64,000 bases of DNA, from positions 86,895 through 150,894 of the forward strand of contig DAHXMI010000010.1 in NCBI GenBank assembly GCA_027365565.1. Reading direction: 5' to 3'. This DNA comes from JAMCYG01 sp027365565 (GTDB lineage: Archaea > Micrarchaeota > Micrarchaeia > Micrarchaeales > Micrarchaeaceae). This document shows, in pieces, positions 25,138-34,331 of the stretch (position 1 is the stretch's first letter; each line of letters begins with the position of its first letter). Position numbers and translations under genes: made by a program. The notes beneath the pieces are model-generated. The model was not told the DNA's origin. It made no database searches and was given only the letters and a program-made list of their open reading frames with translations.

Positions 25138-26538
25138 TCATATGTTGACAAACCCGAGCAGTGTGAATGGCAGTATCCCGAAGAACAGTATTGATCCGAC
25201 TAGAAGAGCGTAGCCGAATGCCTGCGCGGGCCCTGTGTGTGCTATCGCTTCGGACTCTTTCCTTGTAGAGAGCACGGACCTCTCTATGAACAGGTACATG
25301 TACGCGCCGAACAGTACTATGGCCAGCAGAGGCACGACTCCAGCGATCCCGAATGCGGAGAACGCACCTATGAATATAAGCAGGTCTGCAACGAAACCGG
25401 TTGTCAGAGGAAGCCCCGTAGCCGCAAATGTTGAAATGACAAGCGAGTATGCGGCGCCCCCTGCTTTTGAGACCGCGCCTGAAAGGGTCCTTATGTCCCT
25501 TGTGCCGAAGACGTGCATGAGAGAGCCGGCAGCCAGGAACATTAGGGCGATCGTCAGCCCATGCGCCAGCATAGCGTAGACCGCACCATATGTTCCTATA
25601 GTATTGAGAGAGCTAAGGCCTATGAGTATTATGCCCATCTCGAGAATCGAGGTGTATGATATCATGCGCTTCACGTCCCTGTGGCTCATCATGATGAACG
25701 CAGCATAGAATGCGGAGATGCCACCTAGCACCGCGGTGTACTTGGCGAGCTCGGTGCCCATAGGCAGCATCGCGAAGAGCAGGAACACTCCGAACGCGCC
25801 GAACTTCGAGAGTATTGCTGAAAGCACCATCGACCCCTGGGTGGATGCCTCCGTATACGCATCAGGTAGCCAGAAATGCAGAGGGAATATTCCCATATTG
25901 ACCAGGAATGCGAGTATCATGAATGCGAATATTAGTATTTGCGACTGCACGCCGATCGATGCCGCATGTGCGATTATGTAGGCTATGTCGAAAGAGTGGA
26001 CTGGCGTGCCGAAGTATATCGTTATTATTCCGAGCAGGAGGAACACGCTGGCGAGCATCTCGTATATCAGGAATTTCATTCCTGCGGGCTTCCTCAGCGG
26101 CGACCCGAGCGAGTATATGAAGAAGAACGATGCGACCACCCCTATGTCCCAGAAGATGAAATAGAGGAAGAGGTTGCCCGACAGGAAAAGGCCCGTTGCC
26201 GCAACCTGGAGCAGCAGCATAAGCGAAGCCGCAAGCTTCTGCGATCTCTTCTCGTGGTTCCCGGCTACCGAAGCCGCGATGAGCACTATGTATGACATGA
26301 TGAGAAGGATGAAAGAGGCAGGGATAAGGCGCAGCGTAAACGATACCGGAATATAAGATATGTAGCTGAACGACTCTGAGAAGTTAACCGATGAGAATGC
26401 GGCTGTGGATGCGAGAATTGCCAGAGATGCGGCGCTTGATATTGCCGCGACTGCAAGGCTGCGCCTGCTGTCCACCACCGCAGCCACAGCTAGGAACGCA
26501 AGCGGAAGGAACGTCAACAGCAGCAATATTCCTTGCAT
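25138..26538 (-). CDS. nuoM: Complex I-type subunit M (antiporter-like)
   Basis: A 466-residue proton-channel subunit with about 14 helices. Seen: FYFIFWDIGVVASFFFIY-like helix, NMGIFPLHFWLPDAYTEASTQGSMVLSAILSKFG with the conserved lysine, and DVKRMISYTSILEMGIIL. Its helix-5 glutamate position reads WDIGV rather than WEL/WEx, so the usual glutamate is an aspartate. It is 4 nt from nuoL and overlaps or abuts nuoN, in one operon. Confidence 0.9.
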   Translation of the reverse strand: MQGILLLLTFLPLAFLAVAAVVDSRRSLAVAAISSAASLAILASTAAFSSVNFSESFSYISYIPVSFTLRLIPASFILLIMSYIVLIAASVAGNHEKRSQKLAASLMLLLQVAATGLFLSGNLFLYFIFWDIGVVASFFFIYSLGSPLRKPAGMKFLIYEMLASVFLLLGIITIYFGTPVHSFDIAYIIAHAASIGVQSQILIFAFMILAFLVNMGIFPLHFWLPDAYTEASTQGSMVLSAILSKFGAFGVFLLFAMLPMGTELAKYTAVLGGISAFYAAFIMMSHRDVKRMISYTSILEMGIILIGLSSLNTIGTYGAVYAMLAHGLTIALMFLAAGSLMHVFGTRDIRTLSGAVSKAGGAAYSLVISTFAATGLPLTTGFVADLLIFIGAFSAFGIAGVVPLLAIVLFGAYMYLFIERSVLSTRKESEAIAHTGPAQAFGYALLVGSILFFGILPFTLLGFVNI

Positions 26539-26542
26539 TCGA

Positions 26543-28351
26543 TTACCCCACGTAAAGCATTATGATTATTATGATGCCAATGGCGAACGCGAGTAGGTAT
26601 ATGCTCGTCTGGCCGTTGACCATCTTTCTCAGCGCCTCACCCATGTCGATGAACGCCAGTGCGCCGGACCTGAACAGCGAATACAGCACCGCATCGAACC
26701 TGTACGCGGCTGCACCTATCGAGACGAAAAAGGCCGCGACCGATGAATAGGCCATATTGGTCAAGGGCGCATTGTACACCGCGCGGCTCAGCAGCGTGTG
26801 CGTATAAAGCGTAGGTGCCCTGCGCCTTGCGTACAGCAGGAATGCGGCGTACGCCCCTATTGCTACTGCTATGATCCCGATTGATGCATCTGCCAGCCCT
26901 ATTATTGGCACAGCGCCAGAAGATGCGCCGAATGCGGCGCCAGGCACGTATGGCGACGAGGTAAGCAGCAAGGGGATGTAGTAGTACGCTGCGGCTGAGA
27001 CCGCGGTCAATAACGCCAGCAGCAACAATGGAACCACCATGCTCTTCGGCAGGAGCTTGTACGAGTTGCGCATGCGCGTAGCTTCCGCTTGCGGTGGATT
27101 GCGCATTGGTATGATGTACCAGCGGAACGCATAGAACCCGGTTGCAAGCTCTATCGCAAGCAGTATCACGTATGCCACCACATTAGTAGAAGCAGCCGCA
27201 GATCCTATGGAGGCCTTCGCGAAGAAGCCGCCTAGCGGGAATATTCCAGCGATTGACACAACGCCGAATAGGGTGGCTACCAGCATGGTCTTCTTCATCC
27301 TTGACCCGTAGATCTTGAAGATGTTCTCATTCTCTCCGTTGGTGCGCATTAGGACCCCCGCATCCATGAAGAGCAGGGCCTTGTAAAACGCCTGCACTAC
27401 GAATAGCAGAATCGCTGCGGCAAAGGCGCCGAGGCCCAGCGCGACGAACATCAGGCCAAGGTCTTCCACGGTTGAATACGCGAGTATCTTCTTTATGTGC
27501 TTCTCAGCAGAGGCGTTGGCGGCCCCGAATGCGGCACTGACCAGCCCGAATACGAGTATTATCGGAAGAAGATGCGCATCAAGGTACAATGTGAACAGAG
27601 ATGCAACCATGAAGACGCCTGCCTTGACCATGGTGGACGAGTGCAGGAAAGCCGATACTGGCGTAGGGCCAGCCATTGCCGCAGGCAGCCACTCATGGAA
27701 CGGGAACTGGGCCGACTTCGTGAATGCCGCGAGCATTATCAGCACAAGCGGTATGTAGAGCGCACTGCCGGGACTTGCTATTATGCCGCCAATGCTGAAG
27801 GTATGGTATGAGTTCCACAGCATGACTATGGCGGCGAGCATTAGTATGTCCCCGAGCAGCACTATAGTTATCGCCTTTCGTGCAGCAGGGGCCGCCTCGG
27901 CCTTTCCGTACCAGAACCCTATGAGCAGGTAGCTGGTTATGCCTAGGATTTCCCAGCCGATGAACATAGTTATCAAGCTGCCTGCTATCGCAAAAAGCAT
28001 CATGCCTGCGGCGAACAGCCCCATCTCGAAGAAGAACCTGCTCTGCTCGCTGTTCTTCTCCATGAAGCCTATTGAGTAAGCAAATATGAGAGGAGTTATT
28101 ATCCCGACCAGCCAGAGCAGCAGCATGTTGAGTGGATACGTATAAGTTGAGAGGCTTGCAGAGAGGCCGCCTATGCTGAACCACTGCAGGCTCTGCGTTT
28201 GGGAGGCGTTATGCGACACCAGATAGATTAGCGCCAGCGAACCCAGGCTGCCGAGGAGCGATATGTACTTCACGGCAGTGCTGCGCCTGCCGAGAAGCAG
28301 GGCTAGCAGAGAAGACACGACCAGCGGCGCTATCACGAGCAATGCAAGCAT
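26543..28351 (-). CDS. nuoL: Complex I-type subunit L (antiporter-like)
   Basis: A 602-residue distal proton-channel subunit. It carries FIGWEILGITSYLLIGFW (conserved glutamate), FPFHEWLPAAMAGPTPVSAFLHSSTMVKAG and KKILAYSTVEDLGLM, all standard for NuoL/FpoL, and a long C-terminal part expected to include the lateral helix that braces the other pump subunits. It starts 1 nt after nuoK ends and is followed by nuoM after 4 nt. Confidence 0.93.
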   Translation of the reverse strand: MLALLVIAPLVVSSLLALLLGRRSTAVKYISLLGSLGSLALIYLVSHNASQTQSLQWFSIGGLSASLSTYTYPLNMLLLWLVGIITPLIFAYSIGFMEKNSEQSRFFFEMGLFAAGMMLFAIAGSLITMFIGWEILGITSYLLIGFWYGKAEAAPAARKAITIVLLGDILMLAAIVMLWNSYHTFSIGGIIASPGSALYIPLVLIMLAAFTKSAQFPFHEWLPAAMAGPTPVSAFLHSSTMVKAGVFMVASLFTLYLDAHLLPIILVFGLVSAAFGAANASAEKHIKKILAYSTVEDLGLMFVALGLGAFAAAILLFVVQAFYKALLFMDAGVLMRTNGENENIFKIYGSRMKKTMLVATLFGVVSIAGIFPLGGFFAKASIGSAAASTNVVAYVILLAIELATGFYAFRWYIIPMRNPPQAEATRMRNSYKLLPKSMVVPLLLLALLTAVSAAAYYYIPLLLTSSPYVPGAAFGASSGAVPIIGLADASIGIIAVAIGAYAAFLLYARRRAPTLYTHTLLSRAVYNAPLTNMAYSSVAAFFVSIGAAAYRFDAVLYSLFRSGALAFIDMGEALRKMVNGQTSIYLLAFAIGIIIIIMLYVG

Positions 28352-28352
28352 A

Positions 28353-28652
28353 CTACCACTTCATTTCCGAGAGCTTCTTTATGTCCATACTCATGTCAGC
28401 CTTCTGCAGGTACCTGTACACCGCGACCACGCTAATTACTTCTGCGGCCATGACTGCCCATACTGCAAAAAGGAAGATGCCTATGCTGGAACTGACCCCA
28501 TAATAGTATATGGCAGTGGCCGCGAGGGTGCTCGAAAGCAGCATTATCTCTATTGAGAATATCATTATCAGGAAGTGCCTGCTGGCAATCAGTCCGCTGA
28601 ATCCGACTGCGAGAAGCTCTAACGCGAGTATCAGGAATAACAGCATGCTCAT
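28353..28652 (-). CDS. nuoK: Complex I-type subunit K
   Basis: A 99-residue three-helix membrane subunit of the proton-translocating arm. The second helix holds the conserved glutamate (FSIEIMLLSSTL) and the third another (VMAAEVISVVAVYRYL). Its ATG overlaps the nuoJ stop by 4 nt, so translation is coupled. Confidence 0.92.
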   Translation of the reverse strand: MSMLLFLILALELLAVGFSGLIASRHFLIMIFSIEIMLLSSTLAATAIYYYGVSSSIGIFLFAVWAVMAAEVISVVAVYRYLQKADMSMDIKKLSEMKW

Positions 28653-29137
28653 CTTTTCCTACCTTTTGCATCCTCCTTTTTGAACATCTTGAAAATCATT
28701 ATGGAGCCCATGGAAACTGAGAACAGCATGAGTACGATAAGGTACAGCAGGCTGATTCCAGAGAACATGGCCAGCACGCCACCTGTGGAGAAACTGTTTC
28801 TAGGCAGGTTGGAGAATTCTGTGTTGTATACGGAGTAGTCGAGCGCTATGGACAGGAGGATTAACATGGCCGTAAAGGCAGAGAGCCTTACGTGCCTGAA
28901 GCCCGTCTTCTGCTGGGCCGCGGTGGCTACTATCAGGTAGGTTGCTATGCCTCCTATCACCACGAATGCCTGCACGATCGCAAGCAGCGGCTGCCCCAGC
29001 ACTAGAAACGCTATTGAGTTAAGCAGGAATAGCATCGCGAGCGCCAGGGTGGCGTGCAGCACGCTCCTGAACAGGTAGACAGACGCTGCCGCAGCGAGCT
29101 CCAGAACGGCGACAGCCGCGAACACCAATAGGTACAT
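28649..29137 (-). CDS. nuoJ: Complex I-type subunit J
   Basis: A 162-residue membrane subunit with about five helices. The segment LHATLALAMLFLLNSIAFLVLGQPLLAIVQAFVVIGG is typical of NuoJ; the conserved tyrosine-rich helix kink is partly replaced here. It lies 15 nt after nuoI and overlaps nuoK. Confidence 0.85.
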   Translation of the reverse strand: MYLLVFAAVAVLELAAAASVYLFRSVLHATLALAMLFLLNSIAFLVLGQPLLAIVQAFVVIGGIATYLIVATAAQQKTGFRHVRLSAFTAMLILLSIALDYSVYNTEFSNLPRNSFSTGGVLAMFSGISLLYLIVLMLFSVSMGSIMIFKMFKKEDAKGRKR

Positions 29138-29152
29138 TCCACCACTTGACCC

Positions 29153-29527
29153 TTATTCAAGCTCCTCGGGCCTCTTTATCAGGTCCCTGCGATCGTACAC
29201 TTCGTAGTCTGTCTGTTTCGTCAGAACCAGGCACTCTGTCGGGCACACCTCTGCGCAAAGAGCGCAGAACAGGCACCTCTCCCAGTTTATCTCGGGCATC
29301 TTCTTCGTGCCCTTATCCGTTTCCGTGTCAACCATGGCTATTGTCTGGTTGGGGCATATCCTTGCGCATGCGGCGCAGCTTATGCATGTCTTTACATCGA
29401 GCTTGTGCTTGCCATTGTAGCAGTCGTTCCTCCTCTCATTATGCTCTGGAAATTCTATGGTAGTCGGCTTGCGAGCCACCTGCTTTGCAACCTCCACGAG
29501 TGATTTTATTCCATGACCTGCCATCAT
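29153..29527 (-). CDS. nuoI: Complex I-type subunit I (two 4Fe-4S ferredoxin)
   Basis: A 124-residue protein with two complete 4Fe-4S motifs, CISCAACARICP (about 48-59) and CLFCALCAEVCP (about 84-95). In complex I these pass electrons from the peripheral arm toward the quinone site. This is the only peripheral-arm subunit in the window. Two ATG codons stand together at the start (29527, 29524), with GGTG a few bases upstream. Confidence 0.92.
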   Translation of the reverse strand: MMAGHGIKSLVEVAKQVARKPTTIEFPEHNERRNDCYNGKHKLDVKTCISCAACARICPNQTIAMVDTETDKGTKKMPEINWERCLFCALCAEVCPTECLVLTKQTDYEVYDRRDLIKRPEELE

Positions 29528-29546
29528 CCAGCACCGCTATTTACTC

Positions 29547-30590
29547 TTACCTTACAAACAATAAAAATGTTATCAGAAGGTTCAGCATTGACAGCGGCAT
29601 AAGGTAGTTCCACCCCGTCCTTATGAGCCTGTCAAGTCTCATTCTGAAGAATGTACCCCTGAACGCTATCATGATCAGAGATAGGAGAACCGCCTTTATC
29701 GCGATCCACATGAACGGAGGCACGGGCGCGGGCCCAAGCCAACCGCCGAGAAACATGACGGATATGATCAGCACGCCGAAAAGCATCCTTGCGTAGTCGA
29801 CTAGCAGCGCGAGGGCATAGAAAGGAGGGCTGACGTCGGTAAGCCAGCCGGATATCAGCTCGCTGTCTGCTTCACGCAGGTCGAATGGAGGCCTCTCCAA
29901 CTCTGCCAGCAGCACGATCAGGAACACGATGAAGCCTAATGGCATCGCAACTATGTTCCACAAGTGGGACTGCGACGACACGATGTTCATGAAGTTCAGG
30001 CTGTGAGCCGTCATGGCCGCAGCGACCACTACGAGCATCAGCGGTATCTCATAGCTTATCATTATTGCGACCGACCTCTGCGCACTTATGGAGCCGTACT
30101 TGTTGCCGCTCGTCCAGCCCGCGAGAAACATAAGAACAGGCGAGATGGAGAGAAGTGCAAACACAACTATTACAGCCACGCTCGTGTCAGCGCCGATGAA
30201 TCTAGGTGTGAACGGAGTGAAAGCCAACATGAGGACGAAAGAGGCGAACACCAAAGGCAGGATGAACGGGAACACGTGCTTGTCAGCCTTGTCTGGTACC
30301 ATATTTTCCTTCGTGAGCAGCTTTATGAGGTCCGCCACGTTCTGCAGAAGGCCGAACTTGCCCAGATACGTCGGGCCGTGGCGCGACTGCATCCTCGCTA
30401 TCACCTTTCTCTCAGCCCAGCCGTACATCAGGCCGAACAGGGATACCAGTATCGCAATTATTATGCTGAATATCGCCACGCCTATCAGCAGCGACAGCGC
30501 AGTGTTGGCGATTCCGCTGCCAAGGTATGGATACAGGAAGCCGTAAATGGCTGAAAAATAGGATTTCACTGCTAAGGAACTGATCTCCAT
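29547..30590 (-). CDS. nuoH: Complex I-type subunit H
   Basis: A 347-residue eight-helix subunit forming the quinone chamber. Signature ERKVIARMQSRHGP near residue 57, the loop LLQNVADLIKLLTKE, and ERPPFDLREADSELISGW near 230 are all present. Start ATG has GGCGGTGGCGG just before it. First gene of the cluster: upstream is a divergent gene, not nuoD, so the expected A-D subunits are not contiguous. Confidence 0.93.
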   Translation of the reverse strand: MEISSLAVKSYFSAIYGFLYPYLGSGIANTALSLLIGVAIFSIIIAILVSLFGLMYGWAERKVIARMQSRHGPTYLGKFGLLQNVADLIKLLTKENMVPDKADKHVFPFILPLVFASFVLMLAFTPFTPRFIGADTSVAVIVVFALLSISPVLMFLAGWTSGNKYGSISAQRSVAIMISYEIPLMLVVVAAAMTAHSLNFMNIVSSQSHLWNIVAMPLGFIVFLIVLLAELERPPFDLREADSELISGWLTDVSPPFYALALLVDYARMLFGVLIISVMFLGGWLGPAPVPPFMWIAIKAVLLSLIMIAFRGTFFRMRLDRLIRTGWNYLMPLSMLNLLITFLLFVR

Positions 30591-30660
30591 CCGCCACCGC
30601 CACGCTTCGCGTTTTTATTGTTTGTGATAGATTATTAATTATTGTATGGTTGGTGGAACA

Positions 30661-30924
30661 ATGGTAAGCGAGAGCGCGAAGAGGATAATAGCGGCTGGCA
30701 CGTACAGCGCGCGGGTCAAGAGATCAGGGATGCTGCAGATGCTGACTTTCACCATCAAGAAGGTGGACGTCGGACAGGGCTACTTCGTCGAACTCTACAC
30801 ACACAGGACCATAGACATGCCGGAGATACTCAGGCTTGCTGAAGAGGCCGGCCTGCCTGTCGAGGCAAGCGGCAACAGGGCCTTTCCGAGCGGGATGGGC
30901 ATGAAGGACTTCCTCAACCTTTGA
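30661..30924 (+). CDS. Small conserved-looking protein of unknown function
   Basis: An 87-residue soluble protein, not recognised. It is alpha/beta: a basic N-terminal helix, two strands (MLQMLTFTIKKVD, YFVELYTHR), a helix (MPEILRLAEEAGLP) and a C-terminal Gly-rich end. ATG 30661 has GGTGG 7 nt upstream; the ATG at 30646 lacks that. An AT-rich TATTAATTATT stretch precedes it. It is divergent from nuoH and does not obviously belong to complex I. Confidence 0.5.
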   Translation: MVSESAKRIIAAGTYSARVKRSGMLQMLTFTIKKVDVGQGYFVELYTHRTIDMPEILRLAEEAGLPVEASGNRAFPSGMGMKDFLNL

Positions 30925-30942
30925 GGAAGCCCAGTCCTCAAC

Positions 30943-32631
30943 TCAGCCCTGGAAGAAGTTTGTTATGCTCATGTTGCCGTGCAGTTCACCGGCGGTGCCG
31001 TTGTACGTGTACATCGTAGTGAGGTTGTAGACGTCGAACGCGCTCACAAGCGACACCGGAATGGTCGTGCACGTTGTCGTGATATTGCCGGATGTGTGAG
31101 GCGCTATCGTCTCGTTCACGCTCTCGGCGGTGCCGTTTATGTACATGGCGCACTTGACGCTGTTGATGGTTATCGGCAGGCTCCTGTCGTTCTTCAGCGA
31201 TATGCTCGCCGTGTTCGTTGTGAAGTTGAAACTGCTGACAGAGCAGCCTATCGAGTTGCTGCCTGTGCTGCAGGTGTTCTTGAACGCGCTGGACCACGCG
31301 GCTGACGGACCTACCGTATTTGAAGCGTTGAACAGCGCTATGGCGCTGTAGTGCGCGGAGAGCAGGTAGGTGTTGTTAACCACCGAGTACAACGTGAAGG
31401 TGTAGTTGGGCATTATCTCCGTCGTATTCAGCATGTCGTACGAGCTGGCCACGCTGTTCGATGCAGGCAGTATGATAGATGAGCACGCGTTGAGACTGTT
31501 TGACGAGTAAACGACACCGGTGCAGCTCAGGTTGAGGTTGTTTATGTCTAGGGTCTTATGCTTAGTCACTACTGATATGAAAGTGCCGGCATTGTTCTGG
31601 TAGAAGTTCGCAAGGCTGATTGAGTTGTCGGGGCCCGCAGATGCGAGTTCTCCCAGGCCTGTCGAGTTCTTGTATATGAGAGTTGATGTATAGTTGTATA
31701 CGTGGCTCGCATTGAGCGCGGCGACCAGGCTCGTGTTGAAAGTGTTCTTGTATGTAGCGTTGACGGTAGAGCATGCCTGCTGCGCCGACTCGTTTCCGAT
31801 ACCGTTGTACTCAAGCAGCCTGGTCCAGCCCTTCTGGTAGAAGGCGCACGTTGCTATCCCGTTGGAGCCGTAATAGTAGAGCGTCGAGTTGCCGAACTTG
31901 ATCGAATTGGCCGCAATCTTGTACGCGTGCAGGGAATAGTTCACCCAGAATGGGGATACGCTGCCCTGCATCCACATGGAGTTTATTGATGTGCCGTTGT
32001 TGTACGTGACAGTGGCACCCTCAACGTCGTTTATTATAGACGCGAGTTCGCCTACGTACATACTGTTGGTGAACATGCCGGTAACGCCGCCGAGGCCGAA
32101 GCTGCTCGCTAGCACTATACTGTCCTCAAGGCCCCTTTGGGAAAACGCATAGAAGTTGTTGGATACGGTGGTGCCGTTGGGCATTGCCGTGTAGAAGTTA
32201 GGGGATTCCGGGACGGTGACATGCACATTGGGTACCGATGCGGCCGCATGCTGCCTGTCGCTTATCTTGTTTATCAGGCCGGGATCCGCCACGGCCTTGA
32301 ACGTGTAGTTGCCAGGATTGCCGAACGAGTAGGTTATGTTGACAGTTGCGCTCTCGTGGATCGGGACCGTGACGTTGTAGAAATGCGTCTCGTTATTATT
32401 CACATAGAAGCCAAGAGGCATATTCTTTATTTCAGAAGAGCCGGTGTTGGTAACGTTGACCTTGAACACCGTGGTATTGAATGGGTAGACTGTGCTAGGT
32501 ATGTATGCAGTCATGCCGACTGTCAGACTGTATGCCGGGTTCATCAGGCTGCTCGCCACAAGGTAGACAGCGGCTATCACGACTACCGCTATTAACGCGT
32601 ATACTGCTGTATTGGTCCTGCTAAACTTCAT
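30943..32631 (-). CDS. Exported sequon-rich surface protein
   Basis: About 562 residues, N-terminal signal anchor (residues about 10-30) then an ectodomain with some thirty Asn-X-Ser/Thr sites. The region about 40-110 reads like a CARDB/NEW3-type beta-sandwich (NTTVFKVNVTNTGSSEIKN, ESATVNITYSFGNPGNYTF), and a similar immunoglobulin-like unit is near the C-terminus. The middle is not recognised. Probably an S-layer or adhesin-like glycoprotein. ATG 32631 has GTGAT 5 nt before it; an upstream start at 32649 is possible. Confidence 0.6.
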   Translation of the reverse strand: MKFSRTNTAVYALIAVVVIAAVYLVASSLMNPAYSLTVGMTAYIPSTVYPFNTTVFKVNVTNTGSSEIKNMPLGFYVNNNETHFYNVTVPIHESATVNITYSFGNPGNYTFKAVADPGLINKISDRQHAAASVPNVHVTVPESPNFYTAMPNGTTVSNNFYAFSQRGLEDSIVLASSFGLGGVTGMFTNSMYVGELASIINDVEGATVTYNNGTSINSMWMQGSVSPFWVNYSLHAYKIAANSIKFGNSTLYYYGSNGIATCAFYQKGWTRLLEYNGIGNESAQQACSTVNATYKNTFNTSLVAALNASHVYNYTSTLIYKNSTGLGELASAGPDNSISLANFYQNNAGTFISVVTKHKTLDINNLNLSCTGVVYSSNSLNACSSIILPASNSVASSYDMLNTTEIMPNYTFTLYSVVNNTYLLSAHYSAIALFNASNTVGPSAAWSSAFKNTCSTGSNSIGCSVSSFNFTTNTASISLKNDRSLPITINSVKCAMYINGTAESVNETIAPHTSGNITTTCTTIPVSLVSAFDVYNLTTMYTYNGTAGELHGNMSITNFFQG

Positions 32632-32712
32632 GCCGATCACTTTATCCATTTCCTTACCGCCTTATCGCTTTATACAATCCGCCGCTAATTGCGCGGGAAT
32701 AAATATGAAACG

Positions 32713-33171
32713 TTACCTTCCTTTTAGCTCTCTCATAGCGACCGCAATCTTCTCCTTGATTGGGTCTACTTCGCGAGTGAAGTAGCTTTCTAGCCATGCC
32801 CTCTCGTCGTACTTGTCCCCGACCATAGGCTGGGAGAAGTAGTACTTGCCCTTTGAGTTATTTAATATGTTGCTCTTTTTCAGCTGAAGTAGATGATACC
32901 TGAGTGTTTTCTCGTTCATGGGCTCCCACGCACCGCCTATGTATTCGAGCATGTCGCCCACGTTAGGATCCTCCTGCTTGCTGAACTGGAAGTAGAGCAT
33001 CGCATCGAGCACCGCTATCACGCCATACCTCGACTCCCCAGGGTTGATCACGCCGAGCGCGAGGGCAAGCCACCTGACAAGCGACCTCCTCGTCTCGGTT
33101 ACCTCCTTTGTGAGGCGCATGTTCCTGAGCGTTATGCTTCTCTCTATGAGCTTCGATTCGTTTATCGGCAT
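32713..33171 (-). CDS. Winged-helix regulator-like protein
   Basis: A 152-residue protein with an N-terminal helical region and a winged-helix-like middle (LDAMLYFQFSKQEDP.., MNEKTLRYHLLQLKKSNILNNSKGKYYFSQP), where the second stretch would be the recognition helix and wing. The C-terminus is a charged helix. Probably a DNA-binding regulator of archaeal type; target unknown. It lies 63 nt upstream of the surface-protein gene on the same strand and might control it. Confidence 0.5.
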   Translation of the reverse strand: MPINESKLIERSITLRNMRLTKEVTETRRSLVRWLALALGVINPGESRYGVIAVLDAMLYFQFSKQEDPNVGDMLEYIGGAWEPMNEKTLRYHLLQLKKSNILNNSKGKYYFSQPMVGDKYDERAWLESYFTREVDPIKEKIAVAMRELKGR

Positions 33172-33221
33172 CCGTTCGCCTGTAATCCCTATAAGCTTTT
33201 ATGTTCATTTATACATGGCAT

Positions 33222-33230
33222 CTATAAATA
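33222..33230 (+). promoter_or_regulatory. TATA box for the 33256 gene
   Basis: CTATAAATA 26-34 nt before the GTG at 33256, which fits leaderless initiation and supports that non-ATG start. Confidence 0.5.
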
Positions 33231-33255
33231 AATTGCTAATCATCGGCGTGTTATC

Positions 33256-33630
33256 GTGGTAGACATCAGCGTGAACGTGGACCCCCCTGTGCTTAAGGCA
33301 TTCGTAAGGAACGAGGCATCCGTATCCCTCTCTTTCAGCAATGGTGACGATGCGATATACTGGTGCGAATGCGAGGTGAAGGTTGCAGCGCCACTTACGC
33401 TGGCGCATGACAGGGACCTCAAGAGCGGAATGACGAAGGTGGGAATACTAAAGCCGAACGGCAGCGCTGAGAAGAGGATAAAGGTGTACACGTCAAGCAA
33501 CAGCTTCCCGGACACGTACGAGGTGAGCGTCACTGCGTTCCTGTACGACGAGACTGGGAGCATAGCGAAAAGGATAGACCACAAGTTTGGCATAGAGTGC
33601 TCCGAATCCCCCATGCAGAGCAAGGCATGA
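33256..33630 (+). CDS. Cytoplasmic immunoglobulin-like protein, function unknown
   Basis: A 124-residue protein without signal peptide or membrane helix. Alternating polar/hydrophobic strands (VDPPVLKAFVRNEASVSLSF, MTKVGILKPNGSAEKRIKVYT, DTYEVSVTAFLYDETGS) resemble a CARDB/NEW3-type beta-sandwich. Start GTG 33256 is set by the TATA box. It lies 4 nt from the end of the convergent phosphatidyltransferase gene. No family recognised with certainty. Confidence 0.5.
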   Translation: MVDISVNVDPPVLKAFVRNEASVSLSFSNGDDAIYWCECEVKVAAPLTLAHDRDLKSGMTKVGILKPNGSAEKRIKVYTSSNSFPDTYEVSVTAFLYDETGSIAKRIDHKFGIECSESPMQSKA

Positions 33631-33634
33631 GCAA

Positions 33635-34267
33635 CTAGCTCGCGCTTTCGTACACTTCAGCCGCGCCCCTTATCACTATGAACGAGGCGAGCAATGCTAT
33701 CAGCGCGTATCCTATGATTATCGAGTATCCGGAAACGTATACGAGCACCAGATACGAGAATGTGACAAGCTTCAGCATGTTTACGGCGAACCTGCTCGCG
33801 TTCGAGCCGTACAGCCACATGGCGACGCGCGTCTTCATCTTGGACGAGGTGCCCCTTGCACCCATGAACGCATCTGCGAACGAGTGCCTTATGACCATTA
33901 TCAGAAGTATGAAGAGCGGCACTATCCCGGTATAGGCGAAAATGATCCATAGCAGGTACTCTACTATCCTGTCGCCGGCTATGTCCATCCTGGGGCCGTG
34001 CCTAGCCACCTTTGATATGCTCTGCTTGTACTTCTTGACAAGCAGCCCCATCTTCTCGTTGCCGAATGCCGCTTTAGCATACTCGACAAAGCCTATCTTC
34101 CCCTTGCTTATTGACCACACCGCGACCATACCGTCGACGGCGTCCAGAGCGGTAACAATGACTATCAGCAGTATTGTGATGATTGGATTGAACTTTATCA
34201 GTATCAGATACACTACCGCAACTATGGCTGGGATCCTCGAAAGCGTCACCGCGTCTGCTCCTCTCAT
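33635..34267 (-). CDS. CDP-alcohol phosphatidyltransferase with insertion in its signature
   Basis: A 210-residue membrane enzyme of the CDP-alcohol phosphatidyltransferase class, which joins a CDP-activated lipid and a polar alcohol such as inositol phosphate or glycerol phosphate. The usual compact signature D-x2-DG-x2-AR-x8/9-G-x3-D-x3-D is visible but split: DAVDG near residue 41-45 and ARHGPRMDIAGD near 87-98, with about 40 residues (charged, soluble-looking) in between. All four acidic residues are kept. Six hydrophobic helices are predicted. The product lipid cannot be told. Confidence 0.72.
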   Translation of the reverse strand: MRGADAVTLSRIPAIVAVVYLILIKFNPIITILLIVIVTALDAVDGMVAVWSISKGKIGFVEYAKAAFGNEKMGLLVKKYKQSISKVARHGPRMDIAGDRIVEYLLWIIFAYTGIVPLFILLIMVIRHSFADAFMGARGTSSKMKTRVAMWLYGSNASRFAVNMLKLVTFSYLVLVYVSGYSIIIGYALIALLASFIVIRGAAEVYESAS

Positions 34268-34297
34268 AACAACACTATCTTAGTAATCTATGGCAAA

Positions 34298-34307
34298 CTA
34301 TAAAATA
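34298..34307 (+). promoter_or_regulatory. TATA box for tRNA-Ser
   Basis: CTATAAAATA 25-34 nt before the first base of the tRNA, the distance expected when transcription starts at or just before the mature 5' end. Confidence 0.55.
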
Positions 34308-34331
34308 TTATGACAGAAATACACTACACAT

